From Tricholoma matsutake (lineage: Eukaryota > Basidiomycota > Agaricomycetes > Agaricales > Tricholomataceae), in assembly GCA_026075535.2 (NCBI GenBank), contig AP026549.1, positions 8,060,001 through 8,124,000 of the forward strand: a stretch of 64,000 nt of DNA, in the 5' to 3' direction. The translations under genes and the position numbers were made by a program. This document shows, piece after piece, positions 12,701 to 22,563 of this stretch. Below the pieces are notes generated by a model. That model was not told the DNA's origin, did no database searches, and worked only from the letters and a program-made list of their open reading frames with translations. Position 1 is the first letter of the stretch, and every line of letters starts with the position of its first letter.

Positions 12701-14348
12701 TCAAGCGCCATACCGCTTAACAAATCTTTTATGGAACTCCTCTAGTTTCCCTACGTACTCGTCAACACCGGGACACAAGCACGTCAGTCTATAATGCCAC
12801 TCCCCCTCCTTCTGCCCAAATCCACTGCCAGGAATCACACATATCCCCGTCTCATCTAACAACCCAAGCGCATAGAACGCATCGGGCTCCTGTCCCGCCT
12901 TCCTAGCCACATCCTGCGCCTGCTCCGAAAGCTCAATCTTCGGGAACAAATACAACGCCCCAGGAGAATCCACACACGACACACCAGGAAGGGCATTCAG
13001 CCGCTTCGCCATCGTCGCAGTGCGGGACGCCAGCGCCTTGTGAATGGTATCGGTCTCCTGCTTCCAGAGCTCGTAGCTCTCATCGCCAGGCTGTGGGGGC
13101 CTCACCATCGAGTCCACCCCTATCTGCCCTGAGAGTGGTGGGCACAGGCCCACAGAGACCATTTTGTAGATGAGCGCGAGGATCTCGTCAGAGATATTCG
13201 TGCACTCGAAGTAGCCGCCACGGCGACCGCACTCTCCGGAGACGCCCTTGGAGATGGAGTGGTATGAGACGAGGGGGACGGGGGACTTGAGTTGTGCAAC
13301 GACTTTCTTGAAGGAAGTGAAGCGGTGGTTGGCACGCTGGTGGAGATTGTCTTGGTAGACTTCGTCGGCGAGTAGCACGAGGGAGTACTTCTCACATAGC
13401 CGGACGAGATCGGCTTGAGTGTCTTCGGAGAGAAGTGCCCCGGTGGGATTGCCTGGGTTGATGATGACGAGAGCTTTGGCTACGATGCCATCGCGATGAG
13501 CCTTCTCGATTGCTGCCTCGATTGAAGAGACAGAGGTGGACCAGCCTGAGGATTCATCAAGAAGGTAGGGTAGTGCAACTCCGTTATGCTGGGCAAGCGT
13601 AGCAGTATAGAGAGGGTATTGTGGGATAGGGATGAGGAATCCAGATGTCGGGGGTGTAATGAGCATTGAAATGAGTAGGGAGACGCCAGCGGAAGCACCA
13701 GCCGTAAGGAAGATGTGGTTCGGGTCAGATGGGTATCCGTCGCGAGCTATGCAGCAGATGAGAATTGTGTAGGTCAAATACGGCGTTTTTTTTTTTTGCA
13801 TACCTTCAATGAATTTCGCAACATTCTTTCTAATGAGCGGGACACCTTGACTATGCGAGTATGCACCGACAGAGCCGATCTCTGCCGACAATTCTTTTGC
13901 ACGGGCTATCACATCCTTCGGAAACGCATTTGGTGCCAGCTCAGCCAATGCGGGCCATTCCATTAGCGCAGCTACCTGATACGTTCATCGAAGAAAGGAA
14001 GTTCACCAAAAAGCTAGATATCATGGAAAGAAGCAACTGCCTTACCTGCCTTACGAACGTAATTGGGGGTTGATCCAATCCCTTCTGCTGCGGATTGCCG
14101 ATATTCGACGAAATGACCTTGTCGAAAGGCAATCCATGCGACCCCGACTGCTCCTGAAGCTGCACACGGTATGCTTCTGCCTTGATTGCGAGCTCGCCGC
14201 GTACTGCGTATTGCACATTCTTGATAGACGGATTGAGGGAGTCAACGGTGAGAGCGCGCATGTTGGTGGTGCTATAATACCGGATTGACTCGTGTGAGAC
14301 TATCGATGAATGTCCCGGCAACCAACGCCTCAAGGCCGCTATGATCAT
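12701..14348 (-). CDS. Alanine transaminase
   Basis: A PLP-dependent class I/II aminotransferase of 506 residues, interconverting alanine + 2-oxoglutarate with pyruvate + glutamate. Exons 14348-14046, 13975-13804 and 13746-12701. Diagnostic blocks: SNIGNPQQKGLDQPPITFVR (the ALT-type N-terminal arm), YSHSQGVPLIR, IFLTAGASAGV, NPGNPTGALLSED, LLADEVYQDN, and SYHSISKGVSGECGRRGGY, whose SISKG lysine is the expected PLP Schiff-base residue. The C-terminus has GSGFGQKEGEWHYRLTCL. Intron 2 is a multiple of three without a stop, so retention would insert residues instead of truncating the protein. The first 30 residues (MIIAALRRWLPGHSS...RYYSTT) look like a mitochondrial presequence; Met-30 could serve as a cytosolic start. 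The family is secure; the symbol is withheld because ALT paralogs cannot be told apart here. Confidence 0.92.
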
Positions 14349-16697
14349 GCAAATTTCAACAAGTTGAAATTCAAAGAAAATTTTTTCAAACGGAAGGCTC
14401 AGGGACCGTTGGGCTCGATTTCAGTGGGACTTATATCTTCTCTTCCTAGACGCTTGGTTTATATAGAATTTATGTAAACGCAGTGCGACATTAACGCCAG
14501 TGGTACACCTATGTAAAGCGATAAATTTAAGTAGGCTACAGCACTGGCAAACCTACACCTTTACGTTGGGAATTCAAACAGCATCTCACGTATACTGTGC
14601 AACCTCGCTGTAGACCTGTGCATAAAAAGGAAACCCGATTTACATACAAGCGCTTGCTGTTCATTGCGGCGGTTGTCAAAAAACAAAAACAAAAAAACCC
14701 CCGCGGTCTCGATGGTCACATTGGAGATCGGTTAGGACTCTGTTGAACTGGTACACCTACTGGCGACTGGCAGTCGTACGTTATACTTACATCATGTCGG
14801 AAGTTGGACAGCTGCCACGAAAAGCATTGATAAATAATACAACATCTTGCGCCCCGCCCAGTCCGATTAGATATACGCTACACCATATCCATACTGTAAT
14901 TGGGTCAAGTGTGGCTGAGCATCTCGATGACATGCTCCGGAAGTATTCGTGTGCCACTATCGGACGATGGACTGTTACGCATTACGCAGAGATACATGAC
15001 CGACGTCTACGAGTTCCGTCGTGCTATACCTCTCGATTCGGCGGAGTTTTTGTCGAACAAGGTAAAGTTCGACCTCTTCCCTGGAACGAGCGTTGATGGT
15101 AAGAAGGGAAAATGGCCAGAGTGCAATTTTTGTGGCACGGAACAGATTTGCATTGAACGATGTTATAGGCATCATTCCGGTACAGTACTAACTATTAGCG
15201 CGTTTACAGGTGGTAACGTCGTCTACACGACGTTTCTGACCACCTCGGTCTTGGTGATGATTAGACGGATGGTATGACCCGTAGGGGATTCTATTAGCTT
15301 ACATTCAGCTCACGAACCGTTGCACACCAAGTGAACGTCTCTAACAACAGATCACTGAGGATTCGTTCAAACGCAAACTTTAGGATGGTAATAAGTGTCG
15401 TCCCGATCTCTGCAAATTCGCGTGTCCTTTATCAACAATGGCGATGACTATAGAAGTTCTTCCAGGGAATTTGGTAAATTATTTCCTCTCCAGAAGCTTA
15501 CCACGACCGAATCCGTAAACTCATTCACCAAGGCCAGATCCTTCCTTGCTTCACACCAAAAGCTATATCCAGGTACTACTACTACATACTCCCCACGACT
15601 TTGGGTTTTACATAATTCCCACTCTGTCATCAAAAATCCCCGACTTGAAAAAAAACCACTGTCCAACTCGAGCGAAAAACAATTCGAATTCTCAATTCTA
15701 CGATTCGTTTGTATGGCCGTACTAACCCACGTGCACCCAGTGTGACAAACTTAGTTTGTAGCTCGGCGATCGATCCTGTTTCCCCTCTTGAGAAGAAAAA
15801 AAACTGAAGGCAAGCCGATTATTGTAACTTATGTGCGATTGTAGACTTTTCCCCGAGCCAGCCAGCCAGTCCCTCATCAAGCCAGCACTGCAGCAACGCC
15901 GGATTAGCCGGTATTCCCCCCCCCCCCGCACCATGCCATGCCGATATCTTTCTTAACGGATCGATATCCTCGCTTGACAAATTGGATCCATGCTGCCGAT
16001 TCACGTTTCCTAGAGTCATATATGCATATGCATATGTCAGCCAAGATGACCCTAGTAAGTATTGCTAACACAGTTGTTCACGTAGTTATTGTTCTGATCC
16101 CTCCGAGTCCCAGATGCCGATGAACTGAGTTACTGACAACCCAGACAGTTGGCACGCCTCTAGCCCCCCCCCACCTCTAGCCCCTATGAAAAATAGTCAT
16201 TCTGTACAGGAAACAGAGTCGGACTCTACCTGTCTAGGATATTTGGGGGGTAAACCAAACTGGCCCTCAAGCTACGATTTACATGACTTGTGTTGACGTG
16301 ACTAACGTTTTTCCAATTAGCCTGAGGGGAGTGACATAGAGTAACTCTTCCAAGTCGATAAGACCAGCATGCACTTCATACATAGTCAGGCTTACAAAGT
16401 AGTGAGGGGGGGGCAGTCCACAAGCACACTCGCGACCTAACCCTAAATCTAGCGCAGGCACCATCATCGTTCATAGAAGAGTCGAGCTATTCAGGGTATA
16501 ATCGGATGTACATGTACATCGTCTACTCAAACCACACCCCAAGAAATGAAAAAAAAACCGAAGCAAGCTCTCTATATAAAATCCAATCTAGACAGAACAA
16601 AAGGTTATCAGCAACAAGTGGACACTACAAACAAAGCAATCGGCATTAATTTGTCAAAATTCGTCAAATGCACAGAACAACCGAGGACTACTCGTAC
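14349..16697. other. Intergenic, one unexplained ORF
   Basis: No gene is recognised. A plus-strand frame at 14900-15277 contains a stretch reading RYMTDVYEFRRAIPLDSAEF that looks protein-like but matches no family I know; it could be an exon remnant. The rest holds homopolymer tracts (poly-C near 15916) and short overlapping frames without motifs. Confidence 0.4.
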
Positions 16698-18513
16698 TCA
16701 AGCGGCTTCCTCTGCAGCACGCTGTTGTCTCCTCGCTTTCTTCGCAGCATTTGCGGCGGCAGCTTTTTGTTTCTTCGCTTCGGCGCGTGTGACCTGTAAT
16801 GTAGTAGGTTTAGTTACTTGTAAAAGAGAGGAGAAACGTGAACGGGAAAAAAAAAAAAGAACCAAAGTGAGATATTAAAGTGGAAAACGACAAACAAACC
16901 TTTTCTTCTTCCTCTTTCCGCAACTTCTCCTCCTCCGCACGCTTCTTCTCTTCCTCCTCTTGAGCCTTCGTCTTCTTCCCACCACCACCACCAGCAACTC
17001 CAGTGGACTTCTTGGCTTCGCGCGCTTCCTTTTCTTTCTGTTTGAGCAGCTTGATGCGGGGGTCAAGGCTACAATACAACCAACAGGTTAAGGGTGAAGT
17101 GAAAGCCAAAAGAAAGGATCAAGACCGTACCTCAACGTAAGATCAACAAGCCCACGCAACTTGGCCGTATCCTCCTTCTTCCTCCTGGCCCGCTCTGATT
17201 TATTCTTCTTTTCTGTGTATCGCTTATCGTCGCGGCTATAATGACAGTGAGTGGCAAAGAAGAAGAATCAACAACTCGCGTGAAGAGGTGAATGGACATA
17301 AAAACCCATTCATTACCTGTCGCTTCCCTCGTTGACTTCCTTATCCCACCACTCAAAGCTACGCCATGAGTCAAAGTTGTACCAGAAGTCGTAGAACCCC
17401 TCAACTTCCGCCTTGGTCGCGTCGATAGTACCTATTCCTGGGACAGGCTGCACCCGCGAGAATCGCTTGTATAGTTCGAAGATGGGGCTGAAGGTTTTGA
17501 AAAAGTCGAGTTGTCGGTTCTGAATGGAGTATAGAGGTCAGTGGTGAGAAGGAAAAAAAAAAACAGAGAAGAGAAGGAGAGAGAAAATGGTCGGGGCGCG
17601 CTGTATTAATGCGATGAAGGATCTATGTTATGAGACGAAGGTTATGAAAAACGCGTTATCGTGTGCAGGGAGTGGGGGTTCCCCGAATGCAATGACATAG
17701 CTCTCAGAAAAAGATGCAAGCTCACCTTGAACTCGGCAGCGGTGATCACCGTCTTCTCTTCCTCTTCTTCCAAGAAAGCAGGGTCGACAGAGTCGAACTG
17801 GCGACGCTTCTCAGGGTTGGTGAGGACCTCATGAGCTTTTTGGATGCACTTGAAGAAGGCGTCGTCATTTGTGTTTTGGTAGACGTTGATGCCGAGGAGA
17901 GTCGCGGCGGTGTCGGAGGCAGGTGTACCTGTGCTGGAAGCTTTTTTATCAGGGTGGTGCTTGAGGACTTTCTTGCGGTCTACGTGGTGTACGTTGTTTG
18001 TTGGAAAGGAAGGGTAGGAGATAAAGTAGAATAAGAAGCGTACGAGCGACTTTAATCTGGTCGGGTGTTGCTTGATACCTGAATTTTGAGAGGCCTAGGA
18101 CGGCATAGTGATCTTGTTTCTGCGAAAGAGACAGCTGATGAGCCCCAAACCTAGTAACAAGAGGTAAAAAAAACTGAAGTTACCTTCCATTCCTTTGGAT
18201 CCAGAGCCAAGAGCTCAGCGGTCTCTGGTTCATCGCCAACGCCTAAATCGTCCTCCGAACCAGCACTTCCATCTGCTAACAGTTTCTCTTTCGCTTGGCG
18301 CTCGGCTTCAAGATGAGCATCTAAGGAAGAAAAGTCATGGTTATGGTGCAGGGCAAGACGGAGATAGTTGAGATGGGCAGATCCGACGGGGAGCAAAATG
18401 CGGTGGCCAACTGGATGAGGAGGTGATAGACGTGATGAGGAAGATACAGCTGGCGGTGAATAAGATTTTGAAAGAGTTGGGGTCGTTATAGCCAGCCTCA
18501 GCACTGAAGCCAT
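16698..18513 (-). CDS. ZUO1: Zuotin, ribosome-associated J-protein
   Basis: The Hsp40 partner of Ssz1 in the ribosome-associated complex, which stimulates Ssb-type Hsp70 on nascent chains at the 60S tunnel exit. Seven exons: 18513-18184, 18119-18044, 17979-17726, 17519-17317, 17235-17131, 17068-16900, 16793-16698, giving 410 residues. The J-domain begins KQDHYAVLGLSKFRYQATPD and continues HRKKVLKHHPDKK with the HPD triad intact. The zuotin homology domain follows (NRQLDFFKTFSPIFELYKRF, then FYDFWYNFDSWRSFEWWDKE), then a Lys/Glu-rich ribosome-binding region (EKKNKSERARRKKEDTAKLR; LDPRIKLLKQKEKEAREAKK). The protein ends with RRQQRAAEEAA directly after this charged region, leaving no room for the C-terminal four-helix bundle of yeast Zuo1. 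Confidence 0.93.
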
Positions 18514-18609
18514 GGATGAGAAAAAGGTAAGGTAATGTGAAAATAAAAAATATATATTATTATTATTACCATTTATAGATAAACAAAAATATACATCTTG
18601 ATGACATAC

Positions 18610-18696
18610 TGTCCCGGAGAGACTTGAACTCTCGATCTTCCGATTGCAAACCATTAGTTAACAGTCGGACGCCGTAACCAACTAAGCCACGGGACA
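18610..18696 (-). tRNA. tRNA-Asn (GTT) with a 13-nt intron
   Basis: On the minus strand the acceptor arms TGTCCCG and CGGGACA pair perfectly. The T arm is GAGAG-TTCAAGT-CTCTC. The anticodon stem TCCGA/TCGGA encloses loop CTGTTAA, giving anticodon GTT (Asn). The loop is interrupted after position 37 by about 13 nt (CTAATGGTTTGCA or the one-base-shifted equivalent), the canonical nuclear tRNA intron position. The mature length would be 74 nt without CCA. It lies between the divergent zuotin and HMG-CoA lyase genes. Confidence 0.95.
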
Positions 18697-18782
18697 CTTG
18701 GTTAATCTTGTTAATAAATCATTTTTATAATTATGGTTCCGGTGATACTTGTGCCCAAAGACCCGCACGGTAATAAAACATC

Positions 18783-20027
18783 ATGTTCTCGACCGGAAGC
18801 GCACTGAGGATTTCAAGCTTGTCGAGGAACTTCTTTCAGCTGCAGGTTCATCGCACATTTGCAACGGAGTCAGCTTTGAACAATTCGGTTCACATAGTGG
18901 AAGTAGGACCACGGGATGGTCTTCAGAACGAGAAGGGTGTAATACCAGTCGATATCAAGGTTGAACTCATCAATCGCCTCTCCAAAGCAGGAGTACGGCA
19001 TATCGAAGCAGGCAGCTTCGTCAGTCCGAAATGGGTTCCACAGGTAAAGTGTGAACTTCAGGTCATAGTATTTTAACAGTTACCATTGGTCAATTTCGCT
19101 GCAATCAGATGAGCGGTACCTCTGAAGTGCTATCTAAAGTGGACCGTCTGCCCTCTATCCACTATCCTGTCCTAGTCCCCAACCAAAAGGGACTCGACAA
19201 CCTGCTTACCTTCCTTTCCTCTACCCCAACTCTCCCACCAATTGTTGACGAAATATCCATCTTCACAGCAGCAACCGATGCATTCTGTCGCGCAAACACC
19301 AATACTACAATTGCCGAATCTTTATCTCGCCTTGAGCCTGTCGCACACGCAGCTCTTGACAAAGGCCTTCGAGTCCGCGGATACGTCAGTGTCGCAATTG
19401 CCTGCCCATATACCGGCAAGGTGGACTTCAAGCGCGTGCGGGAAGTATCAAAAGCACTCTTGGATATGGGCTGCTACGAGGTGAGTCTGGGGGACACCGT
19501 TGGACAGGGTACACCCGAGACCGTCTCAGAGATGATTAATGAAGTCAAGAAAGATGTGCACGTAAATAAACTGGCTGTAAGTGCCTCTCATTCTTGCTTT
19601 CCCTGCCCGTGGTTCTTCATTTCTCATACATTCTTAGGGACATGTAAATCTCGTCTTTCGGATTCTCCAGTCGTATATCGTTAACAAATATTCTTAGTTC
19701 CACGACACCTTTGGCACAGCGGTTGCCAACGTCTTTGCGGCTCTCTCCGAAGGCGTTCGGACATTCGATGCCTCCGTTGGAGGGCTCGGAGGATGTCCCT
19801 ACTCTCCTGGTGCGACAGGAAACGTCGCTACCGAGGACTTGTTGTACGCGCTTAAAGACTCCAAGTATAACGTTGTTAGCTCTACACATGGGGAAGGGAC
19901 CATCGATCTTGAAAAAATGGTGGACATAGGATGGTGGATCAGTGAGAAGCTGGGGAGGGAGAGCATTAGCCGTGCGGGGAGGGCCATCCGGGCTAGGAAA
20001 TTGAGGGAAGCAGCAGAGACAGTGTAG
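18783..20027 (+). CDS. Hydroxymethylglutaryl-CoA lyase, mitochondrial
   Basis: Cleaves HMG-CoA to acetoacetate and acetyl-CoA in leucine degradation. Exons 18783-19043, 19109-19576, 19638-19643 (6 nt) and 19698-20027 give 354 residues, all introns in phase 0. Motifs: VEVGPRDGLQNEK (substrate/metal-binding N-terminal block of the TIM barrel), GSFVSPKWVPQ, SVAIACPYTGK, GCYEVSLGDTVGQGTP, and GHFHDTFGTA (the metal-binding HxH, first His from the microexon). The catalytic-cysteine signature GLGGCPYSPGATGN is present, then ATEDLLYAL. The leader MFSTGSALRISSLSRNFFQL, rich in Arg/Ser and followed by HRTFATES, fits a mitochondrial presequence. No C-terminal peroxisomal signal is seen (it ends AAETV). 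Length and order match the family. Confidence 0.95.
19638..19643 (+). other. 6-nt microexon (Gly-His) in HMG-CoA lyase
   Basis: GGACAT lies between TTCTTAG and GTAAATC and is followed 54 nt later by another TTCTTAG acceptor. Including it gives LAGHFHDTFGTA across the join; skipping it gives LAFHDTFGTA, which loses one of the two metal-binding histidines of the HxH motif. Both flanking introns are about 54-61 nt with canonical ends. Confidence 0.85.
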
Positions 20028-20803
20028 TGAAATGACATATCTATACGCATGCTCACATACTTATCTGGACTGTAGCAATCGATGAATTGAATTGGTATAC
20101 CTAACTCCCTTCCCGCTATATTACATCTGGAAGCAACCACTTCTCACCTTTCATTCTGTTGTGAATATAATTTTCGAGTCTGCGCACCGGAGGAAGCTTT
20201 GAGCTTATCGCGCCATTAGAAATGCATACCCATCAGGCTTCAGGGATTAGGGATTAATTGAATCGACGAGGTAACCCCCCACCCCCCGTAAGTACCAAGG
20301 TCAAAGAGACGCGTACCTTGAGAGTCATGACCTTCGAGCATGTCAGCGCACCCGAGTCAGTCCAGGTGTCGTAAGAGTCGTCATACCAATCATCTAGCTT
20401 CCTCCTCTGTGTAGCGTCTGTCTTCCTCTGAGTCGTCACCGCGGGACAATGCAAAACCCCAAGAAGCAAGTGACAGAAGAACTCAAAAACAAAACAAAAA
20501 AAATACAGATAACTAAGTTTCGAAATACGCAAGACTGCAGAAAATATATATACGTGTTGAAGTATTAAGGTGTATCTACCACCTTTTGTGCGAGCAACAG
20601 CCCGAACAAGGCCTCGGCGAACGGCGAACTAGCGCAATGGGTCCGTCACGACCGTTGTTATCATCAGATTCAGAATCAGATGCCTTACCGGGAGGCTCAG
20701 GAACCTGGGGCAGACCGAGGTACCGTGGACTTGAACGGTGAACGGTTTTTAGGACTCAACGTACTTTACAAGGTACAGCGTGCCCCAAGAGCTTATTTTC
20801 CGC
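20028..20803. other. Intergenic between HMG-CoA lyase and hydrolase
   Basis: About 0.8 kb with a short poly-C tract near 20275 and no recognisable coding or RNA feature. It should contain the terminator of the lyase and the promoter of the hydrolase, but no specific element was identified. Confidence 0.5.
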
Positions 20804-22214
20804 ATGAACATGACGATCGCCTCGCAGTCCTATGTCTTTGACCCACGTCCCAACTACCCGCTTCTAGTTACTGCTAAACGTTACTGGAAAACAAACTCAC
20901 CCTATCTCGATGATCCCGACGCGATCACTTTGATATTTACCCATGGGACAGGATTTCACAAAGAGCAATGGGAACCTACACTAGACGACTTGTATGACTT
21001 ACTTGCTACCAACAATGGCTCTGTCAAAGTCCGGGAGATGTGGTCGATTGACGCGCCAAATCATGGTGAAGCAGCAGTTCTGAATGAGAAAGCTTTGAAA
21101 TGGGGTTATGAACCAGTGTGTATGTGGAGCGTTTTTTCATTGTGGATCCAGTGCTAAATATTCTGATCGCCTGGTGCGACTTAAATTCTAACAGTCGTCT
21201 GGGAAGAGTATGGCCGCGCTATCCACGCATTTCTCACAGGATTCGGAACTGGCGTCGACGTAGACTTCAGCACTCGCAGGCTCGTAGGAATCGGTCACTC
21301 TATGGGTGCCGTCGGTTTGTGCGTCAATTCCAATTTTCTATAATTTACGTTTTTTTTTTTTTCGTCTAACCGTCTATGAAGCCTCCTCTCACTCGGTTAC
21401 TCCCCATCTATCAAATTTGAATGTCTGATTCTTTGCGAATTGATAATCATGGCGCAGCGATACGTCGATAAACTGTCAGATATGCTTGTCAGTGGTGCCG
21501 TCAACCGCCGCGATATCTGGCCGTCCCGTGAAGAAGCGTATAAATCGTTAAAGGCCCGACCTGCTTGGAAAGCGTGGGACGACAGGGTTTTAAAAATCTT
21601 TGTAGTGAGTGTCATACTCTGTCAACAGTCTGTCACGCCTTTAACTCATCGTTTCAGAACGATGGTATGCGATCCCTGCCCACTGTGGACTATCCCGATA
21701 AAAAGGAAGGGGTGACTCTCAAGTGCAGCCGGATTCAAGAAACGGTAATTCGTAATCGCTAATACCACTCGCAAGTATTCAGAACAATAATCGAATGTTT
21801 TAGGCTTGCTATCGTGACAATCTGGGTACCAGCCGGGGTTATCTCACCTTGCGTAGTGCTGCAGAACGGTACCCCGTTCACATGATCTATGGTGCCATCG
21901 ACGACTACATGTGAGCAACCACCTCTACTTTTACATGATCGCTGCAGATCCTTACAGATGAAAGATCCCGCGAGGTGAAGGACGACGTCGTGAATGTTGG
22001 GGCTGGAGGAGCGCAAAACCTAGTTTCCCTGACTAGGGTTGAAGGCGCCGGTCATCTTGTGAGCTTGAACCTCTCCTAGCCCCCCTTTGGTAGTGTTGTT
22101 GTCCCTCATTTCCCGTGATCCAAGATTATTCAAATGAATCCTCGTGGTCTTGCGCAAAAGATTCATGACGCTTTGGAACTTCAACTAAAGCCTTCGGTGC
22201 ATGCAAAACTATGA
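20804..22214 (+). CDS. Alpha/beta-hydrolase family protein
   Basis: A serine hydrolase of unknown substrate. The first ATG in the frame is 20804 (the frame extends upstream to 20780 only through a GTG). Exons: 20804-21119, 21195-21318, 21382-21604, 21658-21744, 21804-21910, about 21948-22058, 22125-22214. Motifs: FTHGTGFHKEQWEPTLDDL (strand 3 / oxyanion HG), SIDAPNHGEA, nucleophile elbow GIGHSMGAVG (GxSxG), acid-region block YPVHMIYGAIDDYM, catalytic histidine in VEGAGHL, and a C-terminal helix MNPRGLAQKIHDALEL. It resembles fungal Lpx1/toxin-biosynthesis-type alpha/beta hydrolases; this says nothing about toxin production here. The fifth intron cannot be placed with consistent phase (two nucleotides in excess), so a frameshift or unusual splice is possible. 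Confidence 0.8.
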
Positions 22215-22563
22215 TACTTTGTCAGATCATATCTGATTGCCAATGCCACCTAAATGTAGTATCGCCCATACATTTTATCCTTATCAATCCTGTATCGTAT
22301 CTGAAGCCAATTTCCACCTCAATAGAAACGCAAACCTGCGGTTATTCATGATGACACGTTGGCCAGTAAGTAAAAGTCATCAAGCCCCCAAGGTGGAGTA
22401 CTTCCTCCTGATTTATCGACCGGCAGCACAACAAAGAGCTTTCTGATAGAGTTCGACACGTTGATTTCTGCTCATCAAATTTGACATATAGATACAGCAA
22501 TATTGTACCTCATTCAAGTCAGACCAGCTCTCGCTTACGTACAGTGGTATCAAGCTTAGTGGT
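22215..22563. other. Convergent intergenic spacer
   Basis: About 350 bp separate the hydrolase (+) and the caspase-like relic (-), which converge. Nothing specific was found; both 3' ends must lie here. Confidence 0.5.

Noticed and set aside
20780..20803. Upstream start for the alpha/beta hydrolase
   Set aside because: The frame opens with GTG, not ATG; the first ATG is at 20804.
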